A DNA stretch of 64,000 nucleotides from Anaerolineae bacterium (GTDB lineage Bacteria; Chloroflexota; Anaerolineae; JAADDB01): positions 1-64,000 of the forward strand of contig WFWT01000069.1 of assembly GCA_015490995.1 (NCBI GenBank), written 5' to 3'. Both the position numbers and the translations under genes were made by a program. Below, piece by piece: positions 44,156 through 53,863 of this stretch (position 1 is its first letter; each line of letters begins with the position of its first letter). A model generated the notes under the pieces. That model searched no databases, had not been told where the DNA came from, and saw nothing but the letters and a program-made list of their open reading frames with translations.

Positions 44156-44923
44156 ATGCGCACGCCGTTCATCGCAGGCAACTGGAAGATGCACAAGACG
44201 GTCGCCGAAGCGTTGGAGACAGTGCGGGCGTTGCGTCCTCAGGTGATGGACATCACCCATGTGGAGGTCGCAGTGTGCCCACCGTTCACCGCGCTCCATC
44301 CGGTGGCCGAAGCTCTGCAAGGGAGTCGCATTAAGGTAGGAGCCCAGGATGTCTTCTGGGAGGACGCCGGCGCGTACACGGGTGAGATTTCACCCCTTAT
44401 GCTTAAAGAGCTGGCCACATATGTGATCATCGGCCACTCTGAACGCCGTCAGTACTTCGGTGAAACCGATGAGACGGTCAACCGCAAGGTAAAGGCGGTC
44501 CTCCGTCATGGCCTATATCCCATCATTTGCGTCGGCGAGGTACTGGCCGAACGGGAAGCCGGGCGAACAGAAGAGGTGGTGCGCCGACAGGTGTTGGCCG
44601 CGTATCGGGACGTTCCGGCTCAGGATGCCAAACGCACCGTGATCGCGTACGAGCCGGTATGGGCTATTGGCACCGGCCGCGCGGCTACTCCCACAGACGC
44701 GAACAGCGTTATCGGGCTGGTGATCCGGGGAGCACTGGCCGACCTCTACGGTGAAGAGATCGCCCAGAGCGTCCGGGTCCAGTATGGCGGGAGTGTGAAA
44801 CCGGACAACATCGCCGCGTTTATGGAACAGCCGGAGATCGACGGCGCTCTGGTGGGCGGGGCGAGCTTAAACCCTGATGTGTTTGCCGAGATCGTGAAAA
44901 TGACGGCCCGGGTGGTCGGCTAA
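44156..44923 (+). CDS. tpiA: Triosephosphate isomerase
   Basis: MRTPFIAGNWKMHKTVAEALE...YVIIGHSERRQYFGETDE...IAYEPVWAIGTGRAATP...VQYGGSVKPDNI. Confidence 0.98.
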   Translation: MRTPFIAGNWKMHKTVAEALETVRALRPQVMDITHVEVAVCPPFTALHPVAEALQGSRIKVGAQDVFWEDAGAYTGEISPLMLKELATYVIIGHSERRQYFGETDETVNRKVKAVLRHGLYPIICVGEVLAEREAGRTEEVVRRQVLAAYRDVPAQDAKRTVIAYEPVWAIGTGRAATPTDANSVIGLVIRGALADLYGEEIAQSVRVQYGGSVKPDNIAAFMEQPEIDGALVGGASLNPDVFAEIVKMTARVVG

Positions 44924-45000
44924 TCCATCTGTCCCTGCCTTAGGCCGGACCCCTGGGGCGTGGGGTTGCCGTCGAAGACCACCCTACAGGTGACAGGCCC

Positions 45001-45771
45001 ATGTTTGCCGATGTGTTGTACCGGTTGCTGGGAGTGGTGGTCCTGATCCTGGTCCTTTCTCGTCTCAGCGATTGGATTGTCGTGCACTTACAAGGGATCG
45101 GGCTTCTGCTTTCCCGGAGCCCACAGGTTGCCACCTTTTTCATGTTTATCCTGCTGGCGCCGGGGATCCTTTTTCACGAGCTCAGTCACTGGCTGATGGC
45201 TCGCCTGTTGGGGGCACGTACGTCCGGCTTTCGTGTGTGGCCTCGGCGCACCGGGCGCAGTAAAATCCAGCTGGGTGCCGTTCAGGTGCGAGGTGCCGGG
45301 CGTCTGAGCATGGCGCTCATCGGGCTTGCCCCTTTCCTGGTAGGAACGGTAGCGTTGATCTTCCTGGGAGGGTGGTGGCGAACACCCACGGCCGGAATGG
45401 CCGATTGGCGTTCCTGGCTTTCTCCCACCGGTTGGGAGCGGGTGCAGGCCTTTTTTACCCACGGGGATTGGCCTTGGCGTTTCTACGCTCTTTGGGTTAT
45501 TGCGAACTCCATGATGCCCAGTGCGGCCGATCGGGAACCGGTTCGTCCCCTCCTTGTGGGGTTGGTGTTAATAGTGGGCCTCGCTTATTTTGTCGGGGTG
45601 ATGCCTGCAGTTCCGCCCGCGGTTTATCAGGCCCTGATAGACGTGCTGGACCTCTTGGCTGCTGCGTTTCTGCTAGCTGTGGTAGGCAATACCGGCGTTG
45701 CCCTGCTCATCGGAGCGCTGGAGTACCTCCTTGGGTGGCTTCTGGGAACCCGCGTCCACTACGGACGATAA
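45001..45771 (+). CDS. Polytopic membrane protein with HELSH (HExxH-like) motif
   Basis: FILLAPGILFHELSHWLMARLLGARTSGFRVWPRR; multiple TM segments. Confidence 0.75.
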   Translation: MFADVLYRLLGVVVLILVLSRLSDWIVVHLQGIGLLLSRSPQVATFFMFILLAPGILFHELSHWLMARLLGARTSGFRVWPRRTGRSKIQLGAVQVRGAGRLSMALIGLAPFLVGTVALIFLGGWWRTPTAGMADWRSWLSPTGWERVQAFFTHGDWPWRFYALWVIANSMMPSAADREPVRPLLVGLVLIVGLAYFVGVMPAVPPAVYQALIDVLDLLAAAFLLAVVGNTGVALLIGALEYLLGWLLGTRVHYGR

Positions 45772-47633
45772 GCGGTACGCCAATCTTCGAGGAACACAGC
45801 GCGCACCGCGGTGTAGAGTTCAGGGGAAGCAATTCCCAGAGCGAGCTCTCGGTTAACTTTATGAGAGACAGCGCTGCCGTTCAGGCTGGTTAGCACAACC
45901 CACCGTTCCTCTCCGAGGGCTAAAAGCCACACTTTAGCGTGAATGCCCAAGCCGGTGGGGTTGCCCGTGCGCACGACCAGCGGCCACCCCTGTTGAGCAG
46001 CCAGGCGATTTACCGCCGCGGCAACGTCGCGGTTAGGGGAGGGCACGTCGGGGTCACCGAAGAAATCGTCCAGCAACACTCGGACGTGGGCACCGCGTGA
46101 TGCTGCTGCGAAGAGGGCTTGCCAACGGGGGTTGGTGCTCTCGGCCGGGTCGTTGCCTTTTTCTTCCCACCACAGGTTTTCGTATAGACCAAACACTTCC
46201 ACGCGGTCGCCGGTCTGGGCACGATCGATGAGGCCCAGGAGGCCTGTTGTGCTGTGTAAGGTGGCTTCTGGCGCGGTAAAAAGGGTGAAGGTCATCTGGC
46301 CGGTGATGGTTATCGGGGTGGTGAACGTCCAGGGGTAGCCGTTCGGTGGTGGGGTAAAAGTCGGCAACGTCGTGCTTTGATCCTTATCGGTGAGCCACCA
46401 GATGTCCCCGAAGGTGGGACGAATGTCGTAAGCGAAGATCTCACGGGCTCGTGTCACGACTGCAGGCGCATTTGTCCGCAGGAAAAACCCGCGTCGTCCT
46501 TGACGGTGGGGTCCCCACGTAGACGGGGGGAAGGACTCCGGGCCGAAGTTTTCCGTGCTTATAATCAGCCACCGGTCGTCAACCACAGCGTACTTGGCAT
46601 GCATGTAACGATATCGTCGCACCGGGGACGAGGTTGGGCCGTTAATAAGTCCTACTGTGGCGCCACGTTGGACCAGCGCGCGCAACAAGGGCAGTGATTC
46701 GGACGGCAATCCTCCGACAGGGGCGGCCTCTATCAATAACCGTACCTCCACACCCGCGGTGGCTCGCTGAGCCAGCACTTGGGCAATGGTGGGTGAGGTA
46801 AAGGTGTATACCGCCAAGTCGATGCGTTTCTGTGCCTCAGATAGCCATTGGATCAGAAGTTGGTCACCCGTGTCCGGTGTGACGCCCAGAACCACGGTGG
46901 CCTCTTCCTGCACGACAAGCGGAGAACGGAATTGCTCCCACGCCCACCCCGGATAACGTACCCGACGGCCGCGACGGAGGTCGGTGGGATCTTGGGCCCA
47001 ATCGCGTTGGGTGTTGGTGTCCGGAAGGGGAAAAGCAGTTCCCCATTTGCGGTACAGGATCTGGCCCTCCTGGGCAAAGCCGGAGGTAAGGGTGAGGGGA
47101 GGACCTTGCCACAAGGGGGGTGGGACGTAAGCGTCTTTGTAGACAACCGCGTCCATGATCCGACCATCCGGTGCGTAAAGGAAGAGCCGGTCCCCGCGGT
47201 TGGCCATTCGGAAGGGAGTGCCTTGTGCGTTAGGCACAGTGGGATCGGTGTCGGCACCGTACTCGCACGCGGGGAGGGTTCCGGTGACCTGGCGGAAGGC
47301 TAACGCCTCGCGAGCGCACCACACTTCACGGCCGGGGGGCAGAAGTAAAGGCGGTAGGGTAATTGTACGTTCGCCGTCGCCCACCCGCCATTGTGTCAGA
47401 GGAAAAGGGCTGCTCCGCATGTTGGTAAGGGCAAAGGCTTCATCCGGTTCATAAGGGAGTATTCCGTCAAACAGAAGGGCGGAGATCACCACCGGAGACT
47501 GGGCCATTGCCGACCGATGGGCAAGTATGGGCAACGACAAACGGTACGGAGGGGTAAGTTCGTTTATTGCTACAAAGATGCCAATGACCAGAGGCAAGAG
47601 GTATCGTATCATTTCTTCAGCTGTGGTTTTCAC
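45759..47633 (-). CDS. Exported protein with lamin-tail-like domain and two phospholipase D domains
   Basis: HAKYAVVDDRW and HAKVWLLALGEERW HKD motifs; N-term signal/TM. Confidence 0.85.
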   Translation of the reverse strand: MKTTAEEMIRYLLPLVIGIFVAINELTPPYRLSLPILAHRSAMAQSPVVISALLFDGILPYEPDEAFALTNMRSSPFPLTQWRVGDGERTITLPPLLLPPGREVWCAREALAFRQVTGTLPACEYGADTDPTVPNAQGTPFRMANRGDRLFLYAPDGRIMDAVVYKDAYVPPPLWQGPPLTLTSGFAQEGQILYRKWGTAFPLPDTNTQRDWAQDPTDLRRGRRVRYPGWAWEQFRSPLVVQEEATVVLGVTPDTGDQLLIQWLSEAQKRIDLAVYTFTSPTIAQVLAQRATAGVEVRLLIEAAPVGGLPSESLPLLRALVQRGATVGLINGPTSSPVRRYRYMHAKYAVVDDRWLIISTENFGPESFPPSTWGPHRQGRRGFFLRTNAPAVVTRAREIFAYDIRPTFGDIWWLTDKDQSTTLPTFTPPPNGYPWTFTTPITITGQMTFTLFTAPEATLHSTTGLLGLIDRAQTGDRVEVFGLYENLWWEEKGNDPAESTNPRWQALFAAASRGAHVRVLLDDFFGDPDVPSPNRDVAAAVNRLAAQQGWPLVVRTGNPTGLGIHAKVWLLALGEERWVVLTSLNGSAVSHKVNRELALGIASPELYTAVRAVFLEDWRTAYRP

Positions 47634-47717
47634 CGCATGCTCATCGCGCGTGCGGGTATATCTTAGGAAGCCCGCACGCGCGATGGTGTGCTCTGTCTTT
47701 TGGGCAGGTGTTGGGTG

Positions 47718-48047
47718 TTAGCGGTATTCCTCACGGGGCGGATGAAAGACTTCTACCAGAACAGCGTCCACCGTGGCATGGGCAGCATGTTCCACTCCAC
47801 CGGGGATGGCATATCCATCACCCGGGCCACATCGTATGTTCTGATCGCCAATGGTAAAGATCACCTCGCCGGAGATCACGTACCCAACCTGGTCGTGGGG
47901 GTGGGCATGACGTGGCACGGTGGCTCCGGCCTGGAGGCGAATTTCTAACAACATCAGGCGGTCGGTGAGCCCAAGGGTGCGACGCACCACGCCGGGAAGC
48001 ATTTCGACCGGGGTCGCCTCTTCCCAACGGGTTACTTTGCCACTCAT
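47718..48047 (-). CDS. Cupin domain protein
   Basis: LEIRLQAGATVPRHAHPHDQVGYVISGEVIFTIGDQNIRCGPGDGYAIPGGVEHAAHA. Confidence 0.9.
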   Translation of the reverse strand: MSGKVTRWEEATPVEMLPGVVRRTLGLTDRLMLLEIRLQAGATVPRHAHPHDQVGYVISGEVIFTIGDQNIRCGPGDGYAIPGGVEHAAHATVDAVLVEVFHPPREEYR

Positions 48048-48997
48048 GGGTGCTTACCCTCCGCGGTGGGCACCGATTCGTACACGTAGCGGAGCCAGCC
48101 ATGGCGGTCCGGTTTTTCTCCACGCACAATGGCGAAGAATTCTTCTTGCAGGCGTTGCGTGATGGGGCCTCGGCTACCTTTCCCAATAGGAATGCGATCT
48201 ACCGAACGAATGGGGGTGATTTCGGCTGCTGTGCCGGTGAAAAACAGTTCGTCGGCCACGTAGAGCATGTCCCGGCTAATGGGCTGTTCGTACACCTCAT
48301 ATCCCAGGTCATGAGCAAGCGTCATCACACTGTCACGGGTAATGCCCGGTAGAATGGACTGATATGCCGGTGGGGTGTACAGCTTGCCGTCCTTCACCAG
48401 GAAGATGTTCTCACCGCTGCCTTCGGCCACATAACCGTGGACATCTAACACAATCGCTTCGTGGTAACCCAGGTCATGGGCCTCCATGGCCGTGAACTGA
48501 GAGTTCACGTACTGGCCGCCGATTTTGGCCACTGAGGCTGCCGTGTTCGGGGCAAAGCGTCGCCAAGAGCTGACCATCACATCTACACCCTGGGCCAGGG
48601 CCTCCTCGCCCAGGTAGGTTCCCCAGGGTACGGTGCCTATAATCACATGGACCGGACAACCTCGCCCGTCCAGGCCCAGGCGATCGTATCCTCGGAAAGC
48701 CAGCGGTCGGATGTAGCAGGAATCCAGGTTGTTTTTGGCGATGGTTGTCAGTACAGCCTGCTCCAGCTCTTCCAGCGAATAGGGAAGCTCGATGCGCATG
48801 ATGCGGGCGCTGTTGATAAACCGTACCATGTGTTCATGGAGGCGAAACACGGCCGGCCCACGCGGCGTTGCGTAGGCGCGGATACCTTCAAAAACGCTGG
48901 AACCATAGTGCAGCGCGTGGGCAAACACGTGAACTTTCGCATCATCCCAGGGGACAAATTCACCATCCATCCACATCCAGTCCGCTCGCATTGGCAT
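48044..48997 (-). CDS. ilvE: Branched-chain amino acid aminotransferase
   Basis: MDGEFVPWDDAKVHVFAHALHYGSSVFEGIRAYATPRGPAVFRLHEHMVRF...YVAEGSGENIFLVKDGKLYTPP. Confidence 0.96.
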   Translation of the reverse strand: MPMRADWMWMDGEFVPWDDAKVHVFAHALHYGSSVFEGIRAYATPRGPAVFRLHEHMVRFINSARIMRIELPYSLEELEQAVLTTIAKNNLDSCYIRPLAFRGYDRLGLDGRGCPVHVIIGTVPWGTYLGEEALAQGVDVMVSSWRRFAPNTAASVAKIGGQYVNSQFTAMEAHDLGYHEAIVLDVHGYVAEGSGENIFLVKDGKLYTPPAYQSILPGITRDSVMTLAHDLGYEVYEQPISRDMLYVADELFFTGTAAEITPIRSVDRIPIGKGSRGPITQRLQEEFFAIVRGEKPDRHGWLRYVYESVPTAEGKHP

Positions 48998-49141
48998 GAT
49001 GACGTCCCTCCTTTGCGCGTGGGGTTTCGGGGCTCTTATATCGATGCGGGTTCATTATGGTGCAGGATAGGATTTTAAGCAACCTGGGAGCGCTCCAAAA
49101 CGTACCATGTTGGCCTTTCGCCGGCCGCGACCTGTGGAGGT

Positions 49142-50368
49142 TTAAGGTAAGGGTTGGAGATGCCAGGAACGTCGTGGGCGATGCCACAGAAAATGTACCG
49201 CGTGGCCGAGGGCAACGAGCACGACCGGTAGAGCACCCCATGCAGCCGCTTGCATTGTCCACATGCCCCGCCATGGACTGGGCCACAGGCCGGTTAAGGG
49301 AAGTAGGCTGAGCTCCATCGCCAGCACCGAGAGGGTCCATCCCCACAGCCAGTTTCGTTGTTTAAGTTGCCAGACTTCGTCCGCGGCCATTACCAGGCCA
49401 AGGGTCACAAAACCCAGCAACAGCCAGTGGAGGTATGGGATGCGCAACGCGTTCGCCTCAGCCCAGCGTGCCAGCGCGGGCACACTGACCCCGATTTCCC
49501 CAACGGCTTTCAAGGCTAGAAAAGCCAAGGGCACCCGCCACAACGGGCTTACCTGGGGCACCAGAACTGTGAGGTGCAGCAGCAAGCCGAGACCGACCAT
49601 GATACCCGCGATCCCGGCCAGGTAACGCCAGGTCGGTGGGGTGAGTTCAAGGGGTACGCCCAGGAGAAACGTCAAAGGCAAGCCGACCAGCACGCTCCAG
49701 GTGGCCCATTGGGCCCTTCGGGTTTGTGAGATTTCTGCCGGCAACAGCGCGTACAAGACACCCAACAGTGCCAGGACGAACCAGCCATCAGAGAAGGCGA
49801 TCAGGAATAGGTGCACCAGCGCGTTCTCCCAGAACGGGTCTGTAACCTTCATGGCGACCAGTAACGCCCGCCCCCACGCGCCCAGAGACGCCAGCACCAT
49901 GAACACCAGCGAGGCATCCCACAGGCGAACCCAGAGAGGACGTGAAATACCGCGGGTGAGGCGCAGGTAGTGGAGGATGAAAGCGTACCATACCAGCATG
50001 TTCAGGGCTGCCACAATGGTTGCCACAGGAATACGTGCATTTCCTATCCGCACGGGGCTATAACCGAAGAGTAAAAAGGGCACGTAGGCCAACAAGCCTC
50101 CCGCCACCGCGATGCCGGCAAATCGGACAAACAACGGCCCCACGCGTCCTGTGTGGCGTGCCAGTAGAGTGCCTATCAGTAGCATCAGGGCAGGAGTGGC
50201 CCAGCCGAAGTACATGAGGTGAGAGTGTGCATGCCGGATATTTACCGGTTGGAGACCTGCCAAGGGAAAACCCAGCAGGCCCCACCGGAAGAGGGCTCCT
50301 GTTCCTCCGGCAATGGTAAAGGCTATCAGGGCGGCTGTCCATGCCTTGGGTATGCCTTCTTGTTTCAT
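49142..50368 (-). CDS. Polytopic His-rich membrane protein (heme-copper oxidase subunit I-like/NnrS-like)
   Basis: VNIRHAHSHLMYFGWATPALMLLIG, NALVHLFLIAFSDGWFVLALLGVLYAL; about 12 TM. Confidence 0.65.
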   Translation of the reverse strand: MKQEGIPKAWTAALIAFTIAGGTGALFRWGLLGFPLAGLQPVNIRHAHSHLMYFGWATPALMLLIGTLLARHTGRVGPLFVRFAGIAVAGGLLAYVPFLLFGYSPVRIGNARIPVATIVAALNMLVWYAFILHYLRLTRGISRPLWVRLWDASLVFMVLASLGAWGRALLVAMKVTDPFWENALVHLFLIAFSDGWFVLALLGVLYALLPAEISQTRRAQWATWSVLVGLPLTFLLGVPLELTPPTWRYLAGIAGIMVGLGLLLHLTVLVPQVSPLWRVPLAFLALKAVGEIGVSVPALARWAEANALRIPYLHWLLLGFVTLGLVMAADEVWQLKQRNWLWGWTLSVLAMELSLLPLTGLWPSPWRGMWTMQAAAWGALPVVLVALGHAVHFLWHRPRRSWHLQPLP

Positions 50369-50376
50369 GGAGTCCC

Positions 50377-50640
50377 TTACCATGTCCTGTACGTGATCGC
50401 CTGCCACAATTCTATGCCAAATTGCTCTTCTGTCATACCGTACGCACGCGCGGCTTCCCGCACTCGTTCAAAGCGTGCCAGCGGACATCCTACACACATC
50501 ATGCGGTAACGCCAGAACACTCGCGCCGCCTCAGGCCACCGGGTGAGCAAATCGGCTACGGTTGTGTCCAGAATGGCTTGCACGTCCAGCAAGGAATCGC
50601 TTTGCCATTTCACCGAGACGACCTCGCCTGTGTGTCCCAT
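50377..50640 (-). CDS. DUF1858/ScdA N-terminal-like domain protein
   Basis: ILDTTVADLLTRWPEAARVFWRYRMMCVGCPLARFERVREAARAYGMTEEQFGIEL. Confidence 0.85.
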   Translation of the reverse strand: MGHTGEVVSVKWQSDSLLDVQAILDTTVADLLTRWPEAARVFWRYRMMCVGCPLARFERVREAARAYGMTEEQFGIELWQAITYRTW

Positions 50641-50689
50641 GCCCCGCCCACCTACGTGACCTCATTGTACGTCGCGTCGGTTCAAGGTG

Positions 50690-50709
50690 TCTTTGCGGTT
50701 GCGCAAAGA
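50690..50709 (-). promoter_or_regulatory. Palindromic operator (TCTTTGCG-N4-CGCAAAGA), candidate CRP/FNR-family site
   Basis: Perfect 8-bp arms; centred about 42 bp upstream of the TSS inferred from minus-strand -10 TACAAT at 50664-50669. Confidence 0.55.
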
Positions 50710-50785
50710 GTGAGAAGATAATACCAGATGTTACGCCCCACGACGCGTGATGTTCAGGGGTCTATCGGTGTGGGAGGAAGATGTC

Positions 50786-52471
50786 ATGTCTCAGGGCGCG
50801 GAAGGGCGTATTCAGCGCTTGCCGCCGGAGGTCACGCGGCGCATCGCCGCCGGTGAGGTGGTGGAACGGCCGGCCTCTGTCGTGAAAGAGCTGATCGAAA
50901 ACGCCCTTGATGCCGGAGCTACGGCCATTGAGGTAGAGATCCGCGAGGGTGGTTTGCGCTGGATCCGGGTGGCGGACAACGGTTCCGGACTGGCACGGGA
51001 GGAGGTGCCCCTGGCGTTTGAGCGATTCGCTACCAGTAAAATCCGCTCGGTAGAGGATTTGGCTCGTCTGCACACGCTGGGATTTCGAGGCGAGGCCCTA
51101 CCGGCCATCGCCGCGGTAGCCACCGTGGAGATGTTGACCCGGCCGGAAGGCGCGCTGGAGGGCACACGCGCGGTTATCGGCCCGGGACAGTCATTGACCC
51201 TTGCCCCGGCCGCCGCGCCGGTGGGGACCCAGGTGGTCGTCCGAGACCTGTTCGCCGATCTGCCCGCCCGTCGAAAGTTCCTCAAGTCCCCTCTGCGGGA
51301 AGCGGAGCTGGTGCATCAAACGGTGGTTCGTTACAGCGTGGCGTATCCGGAGGTCGCCTTTCGACTGATCGTTAACGGGCGTCCGGTCCTTGTCTTGCCA
51401 CCGGCGTCCCCCGTGCAGCGTATTGGGCAGGTTTTGGGGCGAGATGTGGCGGATCACCTGCTGGAGATCTCTTGGGAAGCGGTGGACCTGCGCGTGCACG
51501 GTTGGATATCCTCGCCACAGGTCAGCCGGGCCACCCGCCAGGCCCAGTTCTTCACCGTCAACCGACGGCCAGTGCGTTCCGGCTTGCTGGCCGTGATGCT
51601 AGAACGTCCATACGCGGGACGACTACCTGCGGGCAGAAAGCCGGTAGCCGTAGTGGAGATAACGGTGGATCCTCGATGGGTGGATGTTAACGTTCACCCG
51701 CGTAAGGTAGAGGTTCGGTTTGCTCAGGAGCGCAGCGTGTATTGGGCCCTCACCCAGGCGGTACAACACGCCCTTGCCCCTTTCCCCGCACTGGAGAATG
51801 AGGCTCCCTTGTGGGAAACAGCGTTTCCTTCTGGAAGTGTGTCGCTTCCGGTGTCACAGGTGGCCGAACCGGTAAACACTTATCGTACTGCGCCGCGCGT
51901 GTTGGGTCAGTTCCGGCGCAGTTACATCCTGGCGGAAAGTGAAGAAGGGTTGTTGCTGATCGACCAGCACGCGGCTCATGAGCAAGTGCTGTTTGAGCGT
52001 TTGCAAGCAGAGGAGGGACGAGGACATCTTTTCTCCCCTCCGGTCATCGTGCACGTTACGCCGCGAGAAGCCGATCACCTTACCGAAGCGTTGTCCTACC
52101 TGGGCCCCTTGGGTCTGGATGTGGAACCCTTTGGCGCCCGTGCTTTTGCCGTGCGCGCGGTGCCCCAACCGATCGCGGAAGCCGTGCCGGACCTGCATCG
52201 GGCCGACACCTTACAGGCGTTGCTGGAAGCCTTGCTGGACGAAGTGCGCCGGTATGGTCACGCGTCCCCAGACGCCTTGGGAGAGCGATTGATTGCCCGA
52301 ATGGCGTGCTTCGCTGCGGTAAAGGCCGGGGATCCACTGACGCTGGAACAGCAAGAGGCGCTGGTTCGTTCCCTGTGGGAAGCATGGTCACCGGCCACTT
52401 GTCCTCATGGACGGCCGGCCTATGTGGTGCTCAGCGAGGAGGAGTTAGCACGGCGGTTTCAGCGCCGATAG
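50786..52471 (+). CDS. mutL: DNA mismatch repair protein MutL
   Basis: IQRLPPEVTRRIAAGEVVERPASVVKELIENALDAGATAIEVEI...GFRGEALPAIAAVA; C-term LLIDQHAAHEQVLFERL. Confidence 0.97.
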   Translation: MSQGAEGRIQRLPPEVTRRIAAGEVVERPASVVKELIENALDAGATAIEVEIREGGLRWIRVADNGSGLAREEVPLAFERFATSKIRSVEDLARLHTLGFRGEALPAIAAVATVEMLTRPEGALEGTRAVIGPGQSLTLAPAAAPVGTQVVVRDLFADLPARRKFLKSPLREAELVHQTVVRYSVAYPEVAFRLIVNGRPVLVLPPASPVQRIGQVLGRDVADHLLEISWEAVDLRVHGWISSPQVSRATRQAQFFTVNRRPVRSGLLAVMLERPYAGRLPAGRKPVAVVEITVDPRWVDVNVHPRKVEVRFAQERSVYWALTQAVQHALAPFPALENEAPLWETAFPSGSVSLPVSQVAEPVNTYRTAPRVLGQFRRSYILAESEEGLLLIDQHAAHEQVLFERLQAEEGRGHLFSPPVIVHVTPREADHLTEALSYLGPLGLDVEPFGARAFAVRAVPQPIAEAVPDLHRADTLQALLEALLDEVRRYGHASPDALGERLIARMACFAAVKAGDPLTLEQQEALVRSLWEAWSPATCPHGRPAYVVLSEEELARRFQRR

Positions 52472-52486
52472 GAGCCTCCTGCGCGG

Positions 52487-53863
52487 TTAATCACCGCCGG
52501 GTGGTGTCACGTTTACCGGGCCAAAGGGGATGAACTGTCGGAAGGAGACCCGGTACTGTTCTACAAAGGGCAGTGGTGAACCTGCCCAGCCTCCTACGAG
52601 GATTAAATCCCCTCCGATTGCCGCGCCCCCCATATGGCGCCAGTTTGGACCGTAAGGCGTGGTTATTCTGGCCCATGTGCCGGTATTGGGGTCGTACCGT
52701 TCAGCACCGTCGACCACCACGGCGATGCCCCCACCGACCACGTAAATGTTTTGGTTCAGCGCGGTGGCCCAGCCTCCCCCTCGCGGGGTGAGCATGGCCG
52801 GCAAAGGGCTCCAGGGGTGTAGGCCCCGGGAGAGCGCCTCGGGATTGAAAGCCCACACTTCCGCCAGGTCCGTTTGGCCGTCAAAGCCACCGATAAGGTA
52901 AATGGCGTTCTCCGTGGTCACCGCGGCGGCAAACGCTCGTCGGCCGGGCAAAGGGGGCAACGACGTCCAACGGCCGCTTTTCGGGTCAAACGCGTACACG
53001 GTTGCCAGATACTGTTCGCCATCCCACCCGCCGAACACGTAGACCTGGCCCTGCCACACCGCCAGCGCGTATCCGGCCAGCGGATGGGGCAAACGGCCCC
53101 CGTCCTGCCATCGGTCTTCTACCGGATCGTAGACTTGAATGCGATCCGTGGGTTGTAATGTGTCATCGGTGCCGCCAAAGATGTAGATCCTATCGTCCAG
53201 CACAGCGGCCTGGACATTGCTGACAGCCGTCGGCAGGGGAGCGATGGCGTCCCATACACCGCGAGCAGGGTCCAGGACGGCAGCGCTGGGCAGGACACCG
53301 TTGGCCCCTTCGCCCCCGAAGACAAATACCTTGCCCTGCCAGACCGCGACTGCCATGCGACTTCGTGGGGTGGTCATGGGTGTTAGGGGAGCCCACCGCG
53401 GCGCGTCTCGGCGAAGAGGAAGGCCCGCGTTGGGTCGGCCTAGGTCTGTGAAGGTGCTATCCCGGGCACGTATTACCCGACTGCCCGCCCACACAGGCCA
53501 GAGGGCAAGCCACAGCACGCTGAGGAGGCCAAGGAGGGCACTTAGAAGGAGGATTTTACCCAGATAGGGAGTTCCTACCGGCATTTCCGAGAGCTCAAGG
53601 GAAGGCTGTGCGCTGGGAGGGGTGGGCTCCATGCCCGGAAGGGTGATGTAGCCCTCTCGCAGGCCGACCATGATGGCCTCAGAACGGTTGGTTACCCCCA
53701 GCTTGGCATATATGTTGCGCAGGTGGACCTTTACCGTATTGGGACTAATGTAGAGGGCACGCGCGATCTCCTGGTTCGTGGCACCTGTGGCCAGGAGGTT
53801 CAGGATCTCCTTTTCCCGTTCACTCAGAGGCTGTGAGGTGTGAGGAGAGGTCACGGCTGCCAT
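52487..53863 (-). CDS. LuxR-type HTH - TM - Kelch beta-propeller protein
   Basis: N-term LSEREKEILNLLATGATNQEIARALYISPNTVKVHLRNIYAKLGVTNRSEAI; TM; Kelch repeats (VFVFGGEGANG, IYIFGGTDD, VYVFGGWDGEQY, IYLIGGFDGQTD). Confidence 0.92.
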   Translation of the reverse strand: MAAVTSPHTSQPLSEREKEILNLLATGATNQEIARALYISPNTVKVHLRNIYAKLGVTNRSEAIMVGLREGYITLPGMEPTPPSAQPSLELSEMPVGTPYLGKILLLSALLGLLSVLWLALWPVWAGSRVIRARDSTFTDLGRPNAGLPLRRDAPRWAPLTPMTTPRSRMAVAVWQGKVFVFGGEGANGVLPSAAVLDPARGVWDAIAPLPTAVSNVQAAVLDDRIYIFGGTDDTLQPTDRIQVYDPVEDRWQDGGRLPHPLAGYALAVWQGQVYVFGGWDGEQYLATVYAFDPKSGRWTSLPPLPGRRAFAAAVTTENAIYLIGGFDGQTDLAEVWAFNPEALSRGLHPWSPLPAMLTPRGGGWATALNQNIYVVGGGIAVVVDGAERYDPNTGTWARITTPYGPNWRHMGGAAIGGDLILVGGWAGSPLPFVEQYRVSFRQFIPFGPVNVTPPGGD

